Assembly: GCA_964019695.1 (NCBI GenBank)
Contig: OZ026525.1
Span: forward strand, 84,888,279 to 84,952,278
Direction of reading: 5' to 3'
Length of the DNA: 64,000 bases
Source of the DNA: Loripinus fragilis
Taxonomy: Eukaryota; Mollusca; Bivalvia; Lucinida; Lucinidae
Made by a program: the position numbers and the translations under genes
Notes under the pieces: generated by a model
What the model saw: the letters and a program-made list of their open reading frames with translations, nothing else
Told to the model about the DNA's origin: nothing
The model's database searches: none
Shown: in pieces, positions 49,217 to 60,531 of the stretch
How positions within the stretch are numbered: position 1 is the stretch's first letter
Layout: every line of letters starts with the position of its first letter

Positions 49217-49604
49217 CAATATAACTCGAAACGCATTGATGGGTGAAACTGGACTAGACGGTCAAAATATATTTGGTCATACAAATGTGTTGGTAAAAGA
49301 TTTTTTTTTGTGAACACCAATACTTGTACGTTTTAAGACAATAGATAAAGATAACTCTTTCTTTTTTAAAAACACTCTGTTATCTTTTGACATAGGTCCC
49401 GTACCACCTTAACTAAAACATCAGGAGCTGGTACATATATAAAGCATAACTTATGGCGGCTTATCTGCAGTGTAGAAAAGGGAGCGCATACGTTTGACAT
49501 GTAGGTCATAGAAGGGTAACATGGAGTTTTGTTTTGGCGAAAGATGGTAGCATCCACCAGGGTCTGATCTGTGATATGGTGCCAGAACGGTACCACCTTC
49601 ATCT

Positions 49605-50270
49605 GGACAATGGCTTAATACTTTAGTTTTAATTTAGGCATTCAAAAAATTTAGCTTTATTTATACTTTATTGTGGTTTTAGAGGTTCCTGGCGTGGCTC
49701 TTTCTTTTCTCAATTCGATTCGCCAATACTTATTGTTTAACACACAATTTAAAGAGAAATGTGTGTACATGGCTGTCCATCTCTGGCAGGAAAGACAGAT
49801 GAGTGTACCGTGTGACTCCAAGTATTGTAAACTCATAGCCGCAAACGAGCTGGATTTTTAGACCAACTCCATAGTGGCAAGGGTTTACCGCACTACCTCC
49901 TCCGGTCATTTAGCTAAACACACCTCACCTTGCCAGGTATGCAATCGATGGGCTGCCGTGTTACAGATTAATCGGATCATAGAATCGTGTCATTTTGTCT
50001 ACACACAGGTCACGCCACGAGGAGTGGCCAGTTTATGTTTTGAGGGAAACTGTGCCAAATTTTATTCTTTGGATTAAATGAGTGATTTCATATTCTGTTT
50101 GGATGGAGTAATATCTATAGACAAAATAATGTTGTTCAGCTGAAATGAGTACAATCATGTTATCAACTTTACAGAAACACCTTTAGCGGCTACTCACGTC
50201 TAGATCTCGTGTTACCTAGATCTAGTTCAGTACACATTTGCGTTCAGTAGGTCAAATTTTGTTGAGTTGC
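49605..50270. repeat. 666-bp tandem duplication, copy 1
   Basis: Head-to-tail with copy 2; both contain gttttagaggttcctggcgt, ctggcaggaaagacagatga and ttgccaggtatgcaa. Each has short open frames on both strands whose translations are shared, but with no splice sites or family match I treat it as non-coding. Confidence 0.88.
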
Positions 50271-50932
50271 GGACAATGGCTTTATACTTTGGTTTTAATT
50301 TAGGCATTTAAAGAAATTTGCTTTATTTATACTTTATTGTGGTTTTAGAGGTTCCTGGCGTGACTCTTTCTTTTCCCAATTCGATTTGCCAATACTTATT
50401 GTTAAACACACAATTTAAAGAGAAATGTGTGTACACGGCTGTCCATCTCTGGCAGGAAAGACAGATGAGTGTACCGTGTGACCCCGAGTATGGTAAACTC
50501 ATAGCGGCAAACAAGCTGAATTTTAGACCAACTATATAGCGGCAAGGGTTAACCACACTCCCTCCTCCAGTAATTTTGCTAAACACACCTCACCTTGCCA
50601 GGTATGCAAGGGATGGGCTGCCGTGTTACAGATTAATCGGATCATAGAATCGTGTCATTTTGTCTACACACAGGTCACGCCACGGGGAGTGGCCAGTTTA
50701 TGTTTTGAGGGAATTTGTGCCAAATTTTATTCTTTGGATTAAATGAGTGATTTCTTATTCTGCTTGGATGGAGTAATATCTACAGACAAAATAATACTGT
50801 TCAGCTGAAATGAGTACAATCATGTAATAAACTTTACAGTAACACATTTAGCGGCTACTCAAGTCTCGCGTAATCTAGATCTAGTTCAGTACACATGTGT
50901 GTTCAGTAGGTCAAATTTTGTTGAGTTGCGGG
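50271..50932. repeat. 666-bp tandem duplication, copy 2
   Basis: About 662 bp, a few per cent different from copy 1 with several 1-2 base indels. It is followed at 50955-51030 by a family C segment. Confidence 0.88.
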
Positions 50933-51601
50933 TTGATCTGGATAACGGGATTTTATTTTGTCAACAATGTGGACCCAGATAAGGTGCTACTCAGTTCTGC
51001 AGCGTCTAATTCATGTCCGCAGCGTTTGGGGGAATTAGAAAAATATATTGACCTATACAAACAGCATTTAAGAGGCAAAATTGTAAATATTTTCTTACCC
51101 GTCAGTTTTATCATATGTTTTGGGTGCTCAAAATAACCGTCTAATTGAGTACATCCCAACACATACACTTGGGTACTGGTGATGTGCGCAATTATGTATG
51201 TAAATATGTTTAGAAATTCATTTGTGATAGTCACGTCTGGTTTGGAAATCCATCATCCATTTCCTTGCTTGTAGCGATTTTTGTCACCTGTTGGCATTTT
51301 TTTGTTAATATGACCCAGATAAGGTCTGACAAAATGTCAGGCCTACTCTCTATCCAAACTCTGTGATACTCTGGTGGAATTTCTGAAAGATTTGTTTAAA
51401 AGTGGCTTTTGAAAAAATCAGCAGGCAACAAAAAGATTCAAATCACTTGGCATGCAGAAGAAATAAAACAATTATAAAAAAATTATAAGCTCAAACCACG
51501 AGAAACACTGTATTCAGTATTTGTGACCAAGTATGGCTTCAATCTAGCCTGCTGAGCTAACAAAGACTAGCTGGAATATTAAAATTTCGCACGTAGAAAA
51601 A

Positions 51602-51935
51602 TAATAAGTGAGTATGATTAGGAAATACCACAATCACAAACTGCAGACACACCCATGGCACCCCGAGGAAGAGCCACACACCAGGAAGACAAACAAAGCA
51701 AAGCAAGCAGCTCTCTCTTCTCCATCAAAATGATTGCAAAATTAGTATTGGACACAAAGTAACGTACAACAAAACATAGAACAATTACAAAATTCCACAA
51801 TGGGAGCAACAATCAACAACAACTGAACCACCGCCGTAGAACGGACAGCAGCCTAAGCCACTGAGGGCTTAAATGCATTTTACTAGTTCCAAATCTTCGC
51901 CCTAGATTATGCTGTTGTTTAAGCACAAAACATGT
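51602..51935 (-). repeat. Family B retroelement 3' fragment
   Basis: On the minus strand: gctcccattgtggaattttg, attttgatggagaagagaga, tctgcagtttgtgattgtgg and cctaatcatactcactta. Confidence 0.6.
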
Positions 51936-51939
51936 TAAG

Positions 51940-53280
51940 TTCAACCGTTATACTTTTCAGGGAGTGAACGGAATTGGCGCTGATCAGACTACGCGGATGC
52001 CCACGTTGGGTAAAATATATTGTTTTTAACATTTTTCAGAATGGGACAGAATCAAAGAGGTGAAGAATAATATGGGTCAGCATACTTGTAGGCTGGGACC
52101 CAGTGTGATTTTTTAAAAAAAAAGGGTTACCGAGAAAGTAGGAAGGTTTGTCATAGTATAACTTTGAAGAAGTATATATGGTGCATACGAAGCCACTGTA
52201 TAGCAAACATCTCGGAATTGCATAACGCCACTAAGGCTAATAAAGTATGGCAGCCCATGTGCGTCATATGCATGCACGTATTTAATACAAACGCTATTAT
52301 CTCAGTAACGCGCGTTATCAAATTGAAATCAAACTACCTTTCGGGAATGACAATGTGTTCTTTTTAAAGGTTGTGAGTTTTAGTTTCAGTTTCAAAGAAT
52401 TTATGCTGTAGCATTACGCATGAAATGTTGTGTACCTTATGCAACCAGATAAAACGTATTGTATCGTTTTCCCTTATCTTTATCTGCTGCGACTCAATCC
52501 AATTATTTTTACACAAACACATCAAATCTGTCCTTAAATTACATTGCTGACTGTATGGATGAGATTAGTTTTCTAATATAGCTGCCGTTGCCGTAAGGTA
52601 TGGAAGCATATTTTTTTATCAAAACCATTTATTGTACTACTAACAGATGGCGTTGAATATGCGTGCGTATGTAGTGATATGTTCCTGTGCCTGTTTCATA
52701 AGACAAAATTTATTTTCACGTAAAGTTGGAAACTTTAAGACCGCCTTGAATATGCACACAATTCATTGTCTTTGCGATCCAGAAGCGTAAATATACGAAA
52801 CTATCTCGCAATGCTAAGTATATGCGCATCTTGCATGGTTACTTACGGTTTTCTTAGGATTCAATAATAGCCTACATGTAAATAGAATTAATATTGGATG
52901 ACACGATTGTGTTTCATTACATAGTTATTGGGCGAAAAAGCGTGAAAATCTTATGGAGTGTATAGGTATATCAGGTATATGAAATAATCGACTGACTGAT
53001 TTCAAATTCAACAAACGTGCAAGGCAGTGCTGTACATGTATATTGCTGAAAAACGCATTATACATATATATTGATAAAAATGTTTGCCCTTTTAATTGTC
53101 TCTGTTTGTTTCTATCCAGTTGATATTCAGTATTTTTATTGGGTTTTTTGTTTTGTGATTTGCTGATTTGATAACTTACCCGGTAGTCAACACTTACACT
53201 ATATATACATCAATCAAATTTTATTTTCATATGTATGATTTATTATTATTGTGTAGAAATTCTATAATGAAGAATGTCAA
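51940..53280. other. Gene-free stretch
   Basis: No repeat family or exon recognised. Near 51985 a short tgatcagactacgcggatgc word belongs to the dispersed hairpin motifs. Confidence 0.4.
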
Positions 53281-53284
53281 CTGT

Positions 53285-53612
53285 TAAGTGTGTTAATACT
53301 TTGCTTTTAACCACCACAATTAACTGTTCGACTGACTCAATGATATTATGTACAAGATCAAATTTTCTATAAATATAGAGGTTTGTGGTCAACTTATTTA
53401 TAAATCTTGTCCGTTTCACTCGTTTGAAATTCACAATAACAGTAGTAAAGGATATGTTAAACAAAATAATGTAGAATGCCATATTGATAAGTGTGTTAAT
53501 AATTTTTAACTCAACTGACCCAATGTTGCTATGTACAAGATCAAACTTTCTACAAATATAGAGGTTTGTGGTCAATTTGTTTTTGAATTATGTTATTTTC
53601 CCTCGTTTGAAA
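53285..53612. repeat. Tandem duplication, ~185-bp unit, two copies
   Basis: atgtacaagatcaaattttc then tataaatatagaggtttgtg occurs at 53348 and 53532. Intervening sequence also corresponds. Confidence 0.78.
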
Positions 53613-53935
53613 TCTAATATAAAATGTGGCTAAGAATGTATTTTGATGTCGAGTGTTTCATTTGTACATGCATTACAATATTTGTATGTTTTACATGTAC
53701 TTACAAAACATTTTGCAAAGTAACAATCCTATTAGAAGATACCAAACACACAAAATGTCCATTGGATTCAAATACAAAGCTAAAAAAGAGGGCTCTTGGG
53801 CCCTGGCCACTCACCTGAGAAGGAATGTTTATAAGGTCAGTGGAACACATTATCACATCAAACATCTAGTTATGAAACTTTGATAGATCAGTAGTTGCAA
53901 AAAGACTTCACAAGCATAGATAATATGAGCCATGA

Positions 53936-54164
53936 CATGTGATTTCCAACAATGTGGTATTTTGACATGTGTAGACTCAGACGAGCATATGCAGCCTCCT
54001 TTTAAGCTTAGAATCTCCAAATGCTATACAGTCAGAAGCTAAACACTCATACAAAATTCAAGCGACTAACAAAGGTTCTGATCAGACTGTGCGTATGCAC
54101 AGCCTGATCTGAGGCTTTGCTGGTCGCACATACCACATTGTTGGAAATCTCATGACACGGCTCA
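53936..54164. mobile_element. gagccgcgacatg MITE, copy 4
   Basis: The ends tgagccatgacatgtgattt and aaatctcatgacacggctca are inverted; the inner stem is agactgtgcgtatgcacagc. Confidence 0.8.
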
Positions 54165-54189
54165 TATTAAGTCATGACGAGGTAAACAA

Positions 54190-55310
54190 TATGAGTTCTG
54201 GGGCAGGGCCGGTTTGGGCCACAGAAACATTATTTGAATAAACTTGGTCAAGTACTATCAGTTGATGCTACATACTAACTATCAAGGCAGTATACCGTGT
54301 TGTTTCAAACAAGAATATTGCTTTGTTTTCTCTAAAAAAGACAAACCAGTGTATATCAAACACAAGACTTCAATGGCGATGCCATTTTTGGCCACATGTC
54401 CATTATTTGATCAAACAGGGTAGATGCTACATACCGAATATCAAGGCTCTAAGCTAGTGGTTTGAGGAAACAATATTGTTTATGTTTACCTAGATAAGCC
54501 TAAGATAAAACATATTGCCCTGGGGTGTGGTCATTTTCGACCACAGGGGCATAGTTTGAAGAAACTTCGTAAAGGTCCACTAGATGATACTACATATCTA
54601 ATATTAACGGTCTATGCCTAGTGGTTTCAGACAAGAAGATTTTTATTTTTTTTTATAAAATGGGTTATGTCAAATATATGATCCCTATGGCGGGACCATT
54701 TTTGACTCAAGGGGCATAATTTGAGATCTACTAGTTGATGCTACATCCACAATATCAAGGCTATGTCCCTAGATGTTTTAGTCAGGAAGATTTTTGTAAT
54801 GTTTTCCCAATATAAGCCTATATTAGATATATTACCCCAGGGATGAGGCATATTTTAGCCCAAGGAGCATAATTTGAACAAACTTGGTAGAGGTCTAATA
54901 GACAAATCTACATACTAAATATCAAGATTCTAGGCCTTTGTGGATCTTGATGTTTTTTTTTCTTTCTTGTGTTAGCTATGTCTTTGTGCGTGTCTGTTTA
55001 TTTTTGCTTTGTGGTCACATGCTGGGAAAGGGCTGACCTCTTGGCTCTCGTTTGTGGTGTCTAATTGTGAGTTTGTCACTTTCCCATTGGTATCCTGGGT
55101 CAGGTGTGGTACTTGATTGTATCGATTCCTGATCTTTGCACCCTTACTTACTTTGTGTTTTAGACAAGACGATGCTTTCATGCTTTCCCTATATAAGCCT
55201 ATGTGATCCACTGGGTGGGGCCATTTTTGACCCCAGGGGCATATTTTGATCAAACTTGGTAGAGGCTTACTAGCTAATGCTACATACTAAGTAGAGGTTT
55301 CAGTGATCAT
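54190..55310. repeat. Tandem array, ~150-175-bp unit, interrupted by a family A insertion
   Basis: Recurring words are gggccatttttgaccccagg, ggcataatttgaacaaactt, gctacatactaaatatcaag and caagaagatttttat near 54190-54300, 54360-54470, 54530-54640, 54690-54800, 54840-54930 and 55190-55310. A family A fragment (54932-55157) splits a unit. Confidence 0.78.
54932..55157 (+). repeat. Family A retroelement 3' fragment inserted in a tandem array
   Basis: Runs from gtggatcttgatg through gctgggaaagggctgacctc to ctgatctttgcacccttact. Array sequence resumes immediately after (ttttagacaagacgatgctt). Confidence 0.7.
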
Positions 55311-55344
55311 CTCATGTATGTCAGGAGATAGTTGCTTGACTTTA

Positions 55345-55445
55345 GATATATCATTGTTGCGATGAATGTGTTTGTTGTGCTATTAAAAACGGCAGAATCT
55401 AGGGTGATGATTTGGCGATGGTAAAAATACATTTAAGCCTCGATA
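55345..55445 (+). repeat. Family B fragment
   Basis: ggcagaatctagggtgatga and aaaatacatttaagcctcga match the body of family B. Confidence 0.45.
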
Positions 55446-55881
55446 CGAGTTTTGAGGAGGATTTTCTTTTGCAAAATCGACACATTTCCTAGATAAAGTT
55501 TTGAAAATGAGTTTATTCCATCGTAAGAGGTAACCTATCCGCATATGTGTCTGAATCCACAGAATGCAGGAAAATTGATTAAAGAGTGTGTGGACACTAG
55601 CAGAAGATGCAGATTCCTGCTGATTTGATTTACGAATTTTACAAAATAAATGCTAGAAAATACTTAAACATGATACACTTTACTAAATATTAGAGAGATT
55701 ATTGTTTGATGTTGAATAGGGGTGTCCATTCTTGTATAACTTTTAGCCAATATTTAGACTTCGACATGAAAGCAGAAATTTGTAAAGTAGCCCATCTTTT
55801 CGTTTCAAGTTCACCACATTTAATTATAATAACGTGATAATATGCAAATTTTCGGAGGATTCCATTTGGAATGAAAATAGA

Positions 55882-56032
55882 GAATACTAGGTGAGTGTCT
55901 TTTGATATCAAGTTTACCAGGCAAGGCTTTGAGAACGCTTGTTGACATCGCGAGGCTTGCCGAGCGATTCAACATGCGTTCTCAAAGCCGAGCCTGGTAA
56001 ACTTGATATCAAAAGACGCGAACCTGGTATTC
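55882..56032. repeat. Foldback element with a GAGGCTTGCCGAGCG core
   Basis: The arms tcttttgatatcaagtttac and gtaaacttgatatcaaaaga, with inner ggctttgagaacgc and gcgttctcaaagcc, enclose the loop catcgcgaggcttgccgagc. Confidence 0.85.
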
Positions 56033-56034
56033 TA

Positions 56035-56900
56035 TTTATCAGTTTACCCATTAGTGAACACTCTTCAATTTAGCGATTATGACGTAATTTTTTATTTTTG
56101 TGTTGATTCAGAGTCATTAGCGACGTCATTCAAAAAGTGCAACGTCATCATGGCCTGATAAAGGTAACATGCCATGAGATAGGAAACGTTTATTAGGTTA
56201 TGTTGAAACAATTCAGTTAATATTAGGGGTGACTGATAAATAGATTTCTCGGACTGGTAATCATGAAAACAGAACCTTTTAATCAAGGATTTTATAAAAT
56301 AATAATTCCCGGTATTTGACATTTATTATAAAGGAAATTGTGTTACCTACCATTTACTAGTAGTCAAAAACAGACGCGTGTTTCCACTGTCGTAGAAGTC
56401 TTTTTTTATAATGGCGTCGTCTGTTTAGGTTATTAAGTGGATTTCGTGATAATTTGATAATGCAAATTATAATCCAATGAAATGGTATCATGTCTAACAT
56501 TAGGTTTGATCTTATTATATTGGCCAATAGATGTTTTGGAGAAATAGAACAAAACCCAGCATTCGCCTAGTCAATGAAGTTATTACCAGGTTTGAAGAAC
56601 AATTACTCCTTATTACATTTTTACCTACATTTTCCCCGACCTTTTGTTGAGAGTCACTTGATGGCCTGCATCATCCATAATATCAGAAGCCATTTTAACA
56701 TGGCAAATAAAAAACAATCCCAAATTAGTGTCAACAATATTTTATTCAAAAATAAAGTACATCGAGAAACAAGATACATGTTTATTAATGTGTGTTTAAT
56801 GACAGTGCATAACGTACCATGTACCAGCGCATAATTATTACCAGGTCTCTAGATAAGAGTGCGTAATTAAAAACTAATTTTCTTATTTCTCAACCAAAAC
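56035..56900. other. Gene-free stretch
   Basis: No repeat or exon recognised; 56574-56834 contains an 86-codon frame without a family match. Confidence 0.4.
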
Positions 56901-56904
56901 ATAT

Positions 56905-56961
56905 GTTGTGGGTACTCAAAAGAACCGTCTCAATGAGACGGTTCTTTTTAGTGCCCAAAAC
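56905..56961. repeat. Palindrome with gaaccgtctcaatgagacgg core
   Basis: About 57 bp, nearly perfect. A half copy (tgggtgctcaaaataaccgt) lies at 51119-51138, so it belongs to a dispersed family. Confidence 0.75.
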
Positions 56962-57445
56962 AAATGTTTAAATCAATGGATAAGTAATTAATCAATATTT
57001 TATAACCCAAATCTTTGCTTATCTGGATCCTTGTATTACCAATCACAGACTAGTCACCATCTTGTGACATAACCACCAGAACATGCAAAACCCATGACTG
57101 AAATAAAAGTAAACAACATTCTAGATAGCAATTGATCCCTAATTGGATTGCTGCAGTTCCAATGTTCTAATTACTGTGCCGATGATTCCATTCCCTGACA
57201 AAATTGTCAAATAAACTGACAGCCTCAACTGGATTGTTTTAAAAAAACGGCATTGGACAATATATTGCAAGAACTGCTTAAAGTAATGCTAATTATATAA
57301 CATATCAAAAGTATTTATAAAGAATAAGTGCCCTTTCTTGGGGACTTATATACATGTACTTGTATCAATGGTTTAATATGGAATCTCACCAGAGGTCTCT
57401 TAAGCAAGAATCCAGACGTTGTCTCATGAGTAAAAATAATCCTCA

Positions 57446-57447
57446 AC

Positions 57448-57480
<33 letters not shown>

Positions 57481-57481
57481 T
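57446..57481. repeat. (AAT)n microsatellite
   Basis: About 12 units of aat, in the presumed 3' UTR side of the Ulp1-like gene. Confidence 0.95.
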
Positions 57482-57638
57482 CTGATAATAAGTTCAGTGA
57501 CCGTTGTTTAACCAATCTGACTCTCGATGTTCAGGAAATTTACAGTCGAAAATTTTCACAGTTGCACTTTGCATGGCGTATTGTCCAAGAATACATGTGT
57601 CTTCCATGAAAGTTGAGCTCTTCCAATACGTAGGAAAT

Positions 57639-57692
57639 CTATTTATGCCTTAGAGTCGATTCTATTTCTGCCCTTGCTCCATCAATATCAAC
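57639..57692 (-). CDS. Ulp1-like gene, terminal coding exon
   Basis: The acceptor taatttacattccag precedes 57692. Seventeen codons follow in phase 0, then TAG at 57639-57641. The peptide VDIDGARAEIESTLRHK corresponds to the C-terminal helix of Ulp1 domains (Q-x-D-x-x-x-x-R-x-x-I-x-x-x-L). It directly continues the KPLLFQQ end of the previous exon. The 3' UTR would run towards lower coordinates; I see no unambiguous AATAAA within the next 300 bases, and an (AAT)n tract lies at 57446-57481. The exon is short, so confidence comes from phase, strand and motif continuity. Confidence 0.62.
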   Translation of the reverse strand, partial: VDIDGARAEIESTLRHK

Positions 57693-57724
57693 CTGGAATG
57701 TAAATTAAAATCATTTATGCTAAA

Positions 57725-58050
57725 TAGAGGATCTTACATGAGTGCTCATGGTTTATTGAATTTATTAAACGAGTTGGGGAAAAAGAGATAAAATGCGAGG
57801 CTTGCGAGCATTTTATCTCTTTTTCGCAACGAGTTTGATGAATTCAATAATACAGGAGTACGAATGTTAGATTCTATTTATCATATGACATTAAGATTAC
57901 TTTGACGTAAAAACGTTATAATTTTGACATTATGTACGCAACGTTATTATGGACGTCATAACGTTTCCCGAAAATCGATAAACCACTAGTGGTTTACAGA
58001 TTTTATTGCATGGCGTTATTTCACTCCCATACGCGACGTCATATGATAAA
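57725..58050. repeat. MITE family E, copy 3, with foldback and GAGGCTTGCGAGC core
   Basis: The inner palindrome (57751-57852) pairs aaaaagagataaaatgc with gcattttatctctttttc around gaggcttgcgag. The outer part has accactagtggtttacag. It lies in the intron between the last two Ulp1-like exons. Confidence 0.75.
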
Positions 58051-58235
58051 ATATTTATATATAATAAACAAAAACAACGGTACATGTAACTTTCCTGATC
58101 ATACTCACTTTATGAAGAGAATTTTTTATCAAATTATTGTTGAAGTATATCATTATAGTGCAACAGCATCTGTCCCAATGAGATATTTCAAATGAATACC
58201 AACACTTTTTGAGAAAAGTAGAAAAAAAGAAGCCT

Positions 58236-58816
58236 AGGGTTGAGGTTGGTACCTTTAAACATGCTTAAGCCTTCCAGTGATGTTTTGCTGACCGTTCTAA
58301 GGCTGTGTTACTTTTGTGGATCATTTTTTTAATTTCGTGTTTCATGTATGTCTTTGTTTTGCTGTCTTGTCTGTTCCTTGCAGCCTTGTGATTACATACT
58401 TGGAAAAGGCTGACATCTATGCTCTCTTGTTAGTTGTGTTTTCCTGTGTTTTTGTCACTGGCTATATGGGCTCGACGCGAGGAAACCTGTCTTTGATGTT
58501 TGCGAACAACAAATGGGCAGACCAGCCTGCGCATCTGCGCAGTCTGATCAGCACCTTTGTTATTCGCTTATAGGAAAGAATAATATCAAGACTTGCTTCT
58601 TTTGTGGATCATTTTTTGTTATTTCTGTCTTGTTTTGTTATGCTTTTATGCACGTTTGTTTGTTGATGCCTTGTAGTCACCAGCTGGGAAAAGGCTGACC
58701 TCTTGGCCATCGTTTGTGATGTCTAATTGTGACGTTGACACTTTCCCATTGGTATCCAGGGTCAGGTGTGGTGCTTGATTGTATCGATTCCTGATCTTTG
58801 CCCTCTTTCTTACTTT
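58236..58816 (+). repeat. Two stacked family A fragments split by a family C hairpin
   Basis: 58236-58465 and 58590-58816 each show the ggaaaaggctgacctcttgg block. Between them, near 58500-58575, sits cagcctgcgcatctgcgcag then tctgatcag. Confidence 0.6.
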
Positions 58817-58984
58817 GCAACGAGCGAAATGTCATTGTTTTCTAGCTAATCTCTGCAGTTGAGGGGACTATTGACCAGTTAAAAAAACGATTAAACGTTA
58901 TAAAAAGTATGATACAATATTGATATCATGCGACAGACTGCATGCCTAATCACAGTTTATAGATATGGTCTTCTCTTTAATTGC

Positions 58985-59275
58985 ACGACAGCAGATCAGG
59001 CCTCAGACTCAATGATGGCCCTGAGGTAAAGCTTTAGTCTGTCGGATGGTGCCTGATGCTTGTCCTTGGTTGTCCCACCGTGGCTCAACTTGAGGGGTTT
59101 TTTTAACTCTGACTATCTGTGAGTTGTGAACCATTTTCATGGTTTCATCATAGTGTGTTAATTTGATTATATTGTTTTTTTGTAATGATACATTGCAAAA
59201 GTAAGGAAGCCTCTATGTGAGCTTAACATTTTTTGTACTTAAACAGCAACAGAATCTAGTGTTAGATAACACGCA
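58985..59275 (+). repeat. Family B fragment
   Basis: caccgtggctcaacttgagg, ttttcatggtttcatcatag and gtgagcttaacattttttgt correspond in order to the long copy at 33478-34075. Confidence 0.55.
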
Positions 59276-59323
59276 CTATGCAGAATTGGATTACAAAATT
59301 CCCTAATCAGGGCTAGAAATTAC

Positions 59324-59419
59324 CTGTTGGAATAAAAGTGGCTTCCCTTTCAACAAAGCATTGGCAAATATCATGATGATAATACCACTGTCATATTGGC
59401 TTTCTGGAAACAACGTATT
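59324..59419 (-). CDS. Ulp1-like gene, exon with the nucleophile loop (Cys replaced by Ser)
   Basis: The acceptor atttgtccttttag precedes 59419 and the donor CAACAG|GTAATTTC follows 59324: 96 nt, 32 open codons, phase 0 at both ends. The peptide has FPESQYDSGIIIMIFANALL followed by KGKPLLFQQ. This matches the Ulp1/SENP block P-x-Q-x-x-x-x-DCG-x-F-x-x-x-x-A-x-x-L-x-x-G-x-P-L-x-F-x-Q. Two departures are visible. The nucleophile Cys is Ser (AGT at 59387-59389, one base from TGT). The loop between Pro and Asp is also about two residues short, so the usual oxyanion-hole Gln is not clearly placed. A second AG 16 nt inside (tttccag) is an alternative acceptor but would not fit the phase of the upstream 58-nt exon. 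The product is likely a pseudoprotease, unless Ser is used as the nucleophile. Confidence 0.72.
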
Positions 59420-59588
59420 CTAAAAGGACAAATATGTTTTAGCTGAAATAGTTAACGAAAATATTACTCTTCATTTTATTGTACTTTAATCATTTTGATA
59501 GGACACTTTTTCCTTGTAAGAGTTTGCTGGTTGATATTTGCGTACCTGGATAGTTTTTATGATAGCAAATAGTGTCTAACCAATACAT

Positions 59589-59750
59589 ATTATTATTAAA
59601 GTAACTTGATATTGCCTACTGTGTCACGCCGAGTGGATGAGGTCATATCATCAGATCACCATAGATGCAAAGCGTCTAGGGTGATCCTATGGCATGACCT
59701 CATCCACGAGGCGTGATAATGTACGTCAGATAAAGTTATTATAATAATAA
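59589..59750. repeat. Foldback element, ~160 bp
   Basis: The arms tggatgaggtcat and atgacctcatcca plus outer gtgtcacgcc and ggcgtgata pair; farther out tattattaaagtaactt mirrors aagttattataataata. Confidence 0.78.
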
Positions 59751-60097
59751 TATGATTATTATATACTTTTTTTCTGACATTATTCTGCTTTTATAAATTG
59801 TTTTGGTCTTTAATTCAGAAAAGTTGCTGGAAGGTTCGCCTTTACGTTTCGTTTCTTGATGTTACGTCATCATGCATTCTGTCTATGGTTCCTTACTTGA
59901 CATTTACTTTACATAATGGCGCCGCCAAAATAGGTAACCAACGTCAGCCTCATTTTAAAGGATAGTGATATGGAATCAGAAAACCTCAGTTCGTTGATCA
60001 AGCTTTCTGTATCAGATGGCTGGCCAGAAATCAGACTGTTCAAAAGTGTAGAAAGCTGGCTGTTTTATTTTATTGTCTTTCAGATGTCTTGTTTCTG

Positions 60098-60175
60098 TAA
60101 ATGTTTTGTGGCTCTTCTTCACGGTGCCGTTGGTTGGTCTGCAGTGAGTGATTGTGGTATTTCTTGATCATACTT
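60098..60175 (+). repeat. Family B terminal fragment
   Basis: gtggctcttcttcacggtgc and gtgattgtggtatttcttga match the 3' end of family B. Confidence 0.5.
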
Positions 60176-60531
60176 CCTTTTTTCTGTAGGACCAGATCTG
60201 AAACTACATTGTTGGGTTAGTTTGTCTTTGCGATGTATTTGGCTAAATGGGTCAATATGTAGCAAATATGATAAATGGTTACTGACATGACACTTTCTTT
60301 ATGATCGGAGCAAACAAAGATAAATTTAAAAGCGGTACTGTTGTTCAATCTAAAGAAATAAATGCCAGGTCTATAATTTGAAGTGAAGTTTAAGATCTGG
60401 TGACTAATTTATACATACTGCAAGATCTATTCACTCCCAATTTTTCACCTTTCCATAATAATAGTGTGGTGTTCCAGGCCAGGTATGGTACTTGATTGTA
60501 TCGATTCTCTCTTTTTTTGTCTTTGCCTTTG

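Noticed and set aside
49673..50586. Paired frames in the 666-bp duplication as a gene pair
   Set aside because: No splice signals, no family match, and stops differ between copies.
59520..59580. Extra exon of the Ulp1-like gene around YWLDTICYHKNYP
   Set aside because: Open on the minus strand with a CAG|GTACGC, but lacks an acceptor and breaks the phase chain; direct joining of neighbouring exons works without it.
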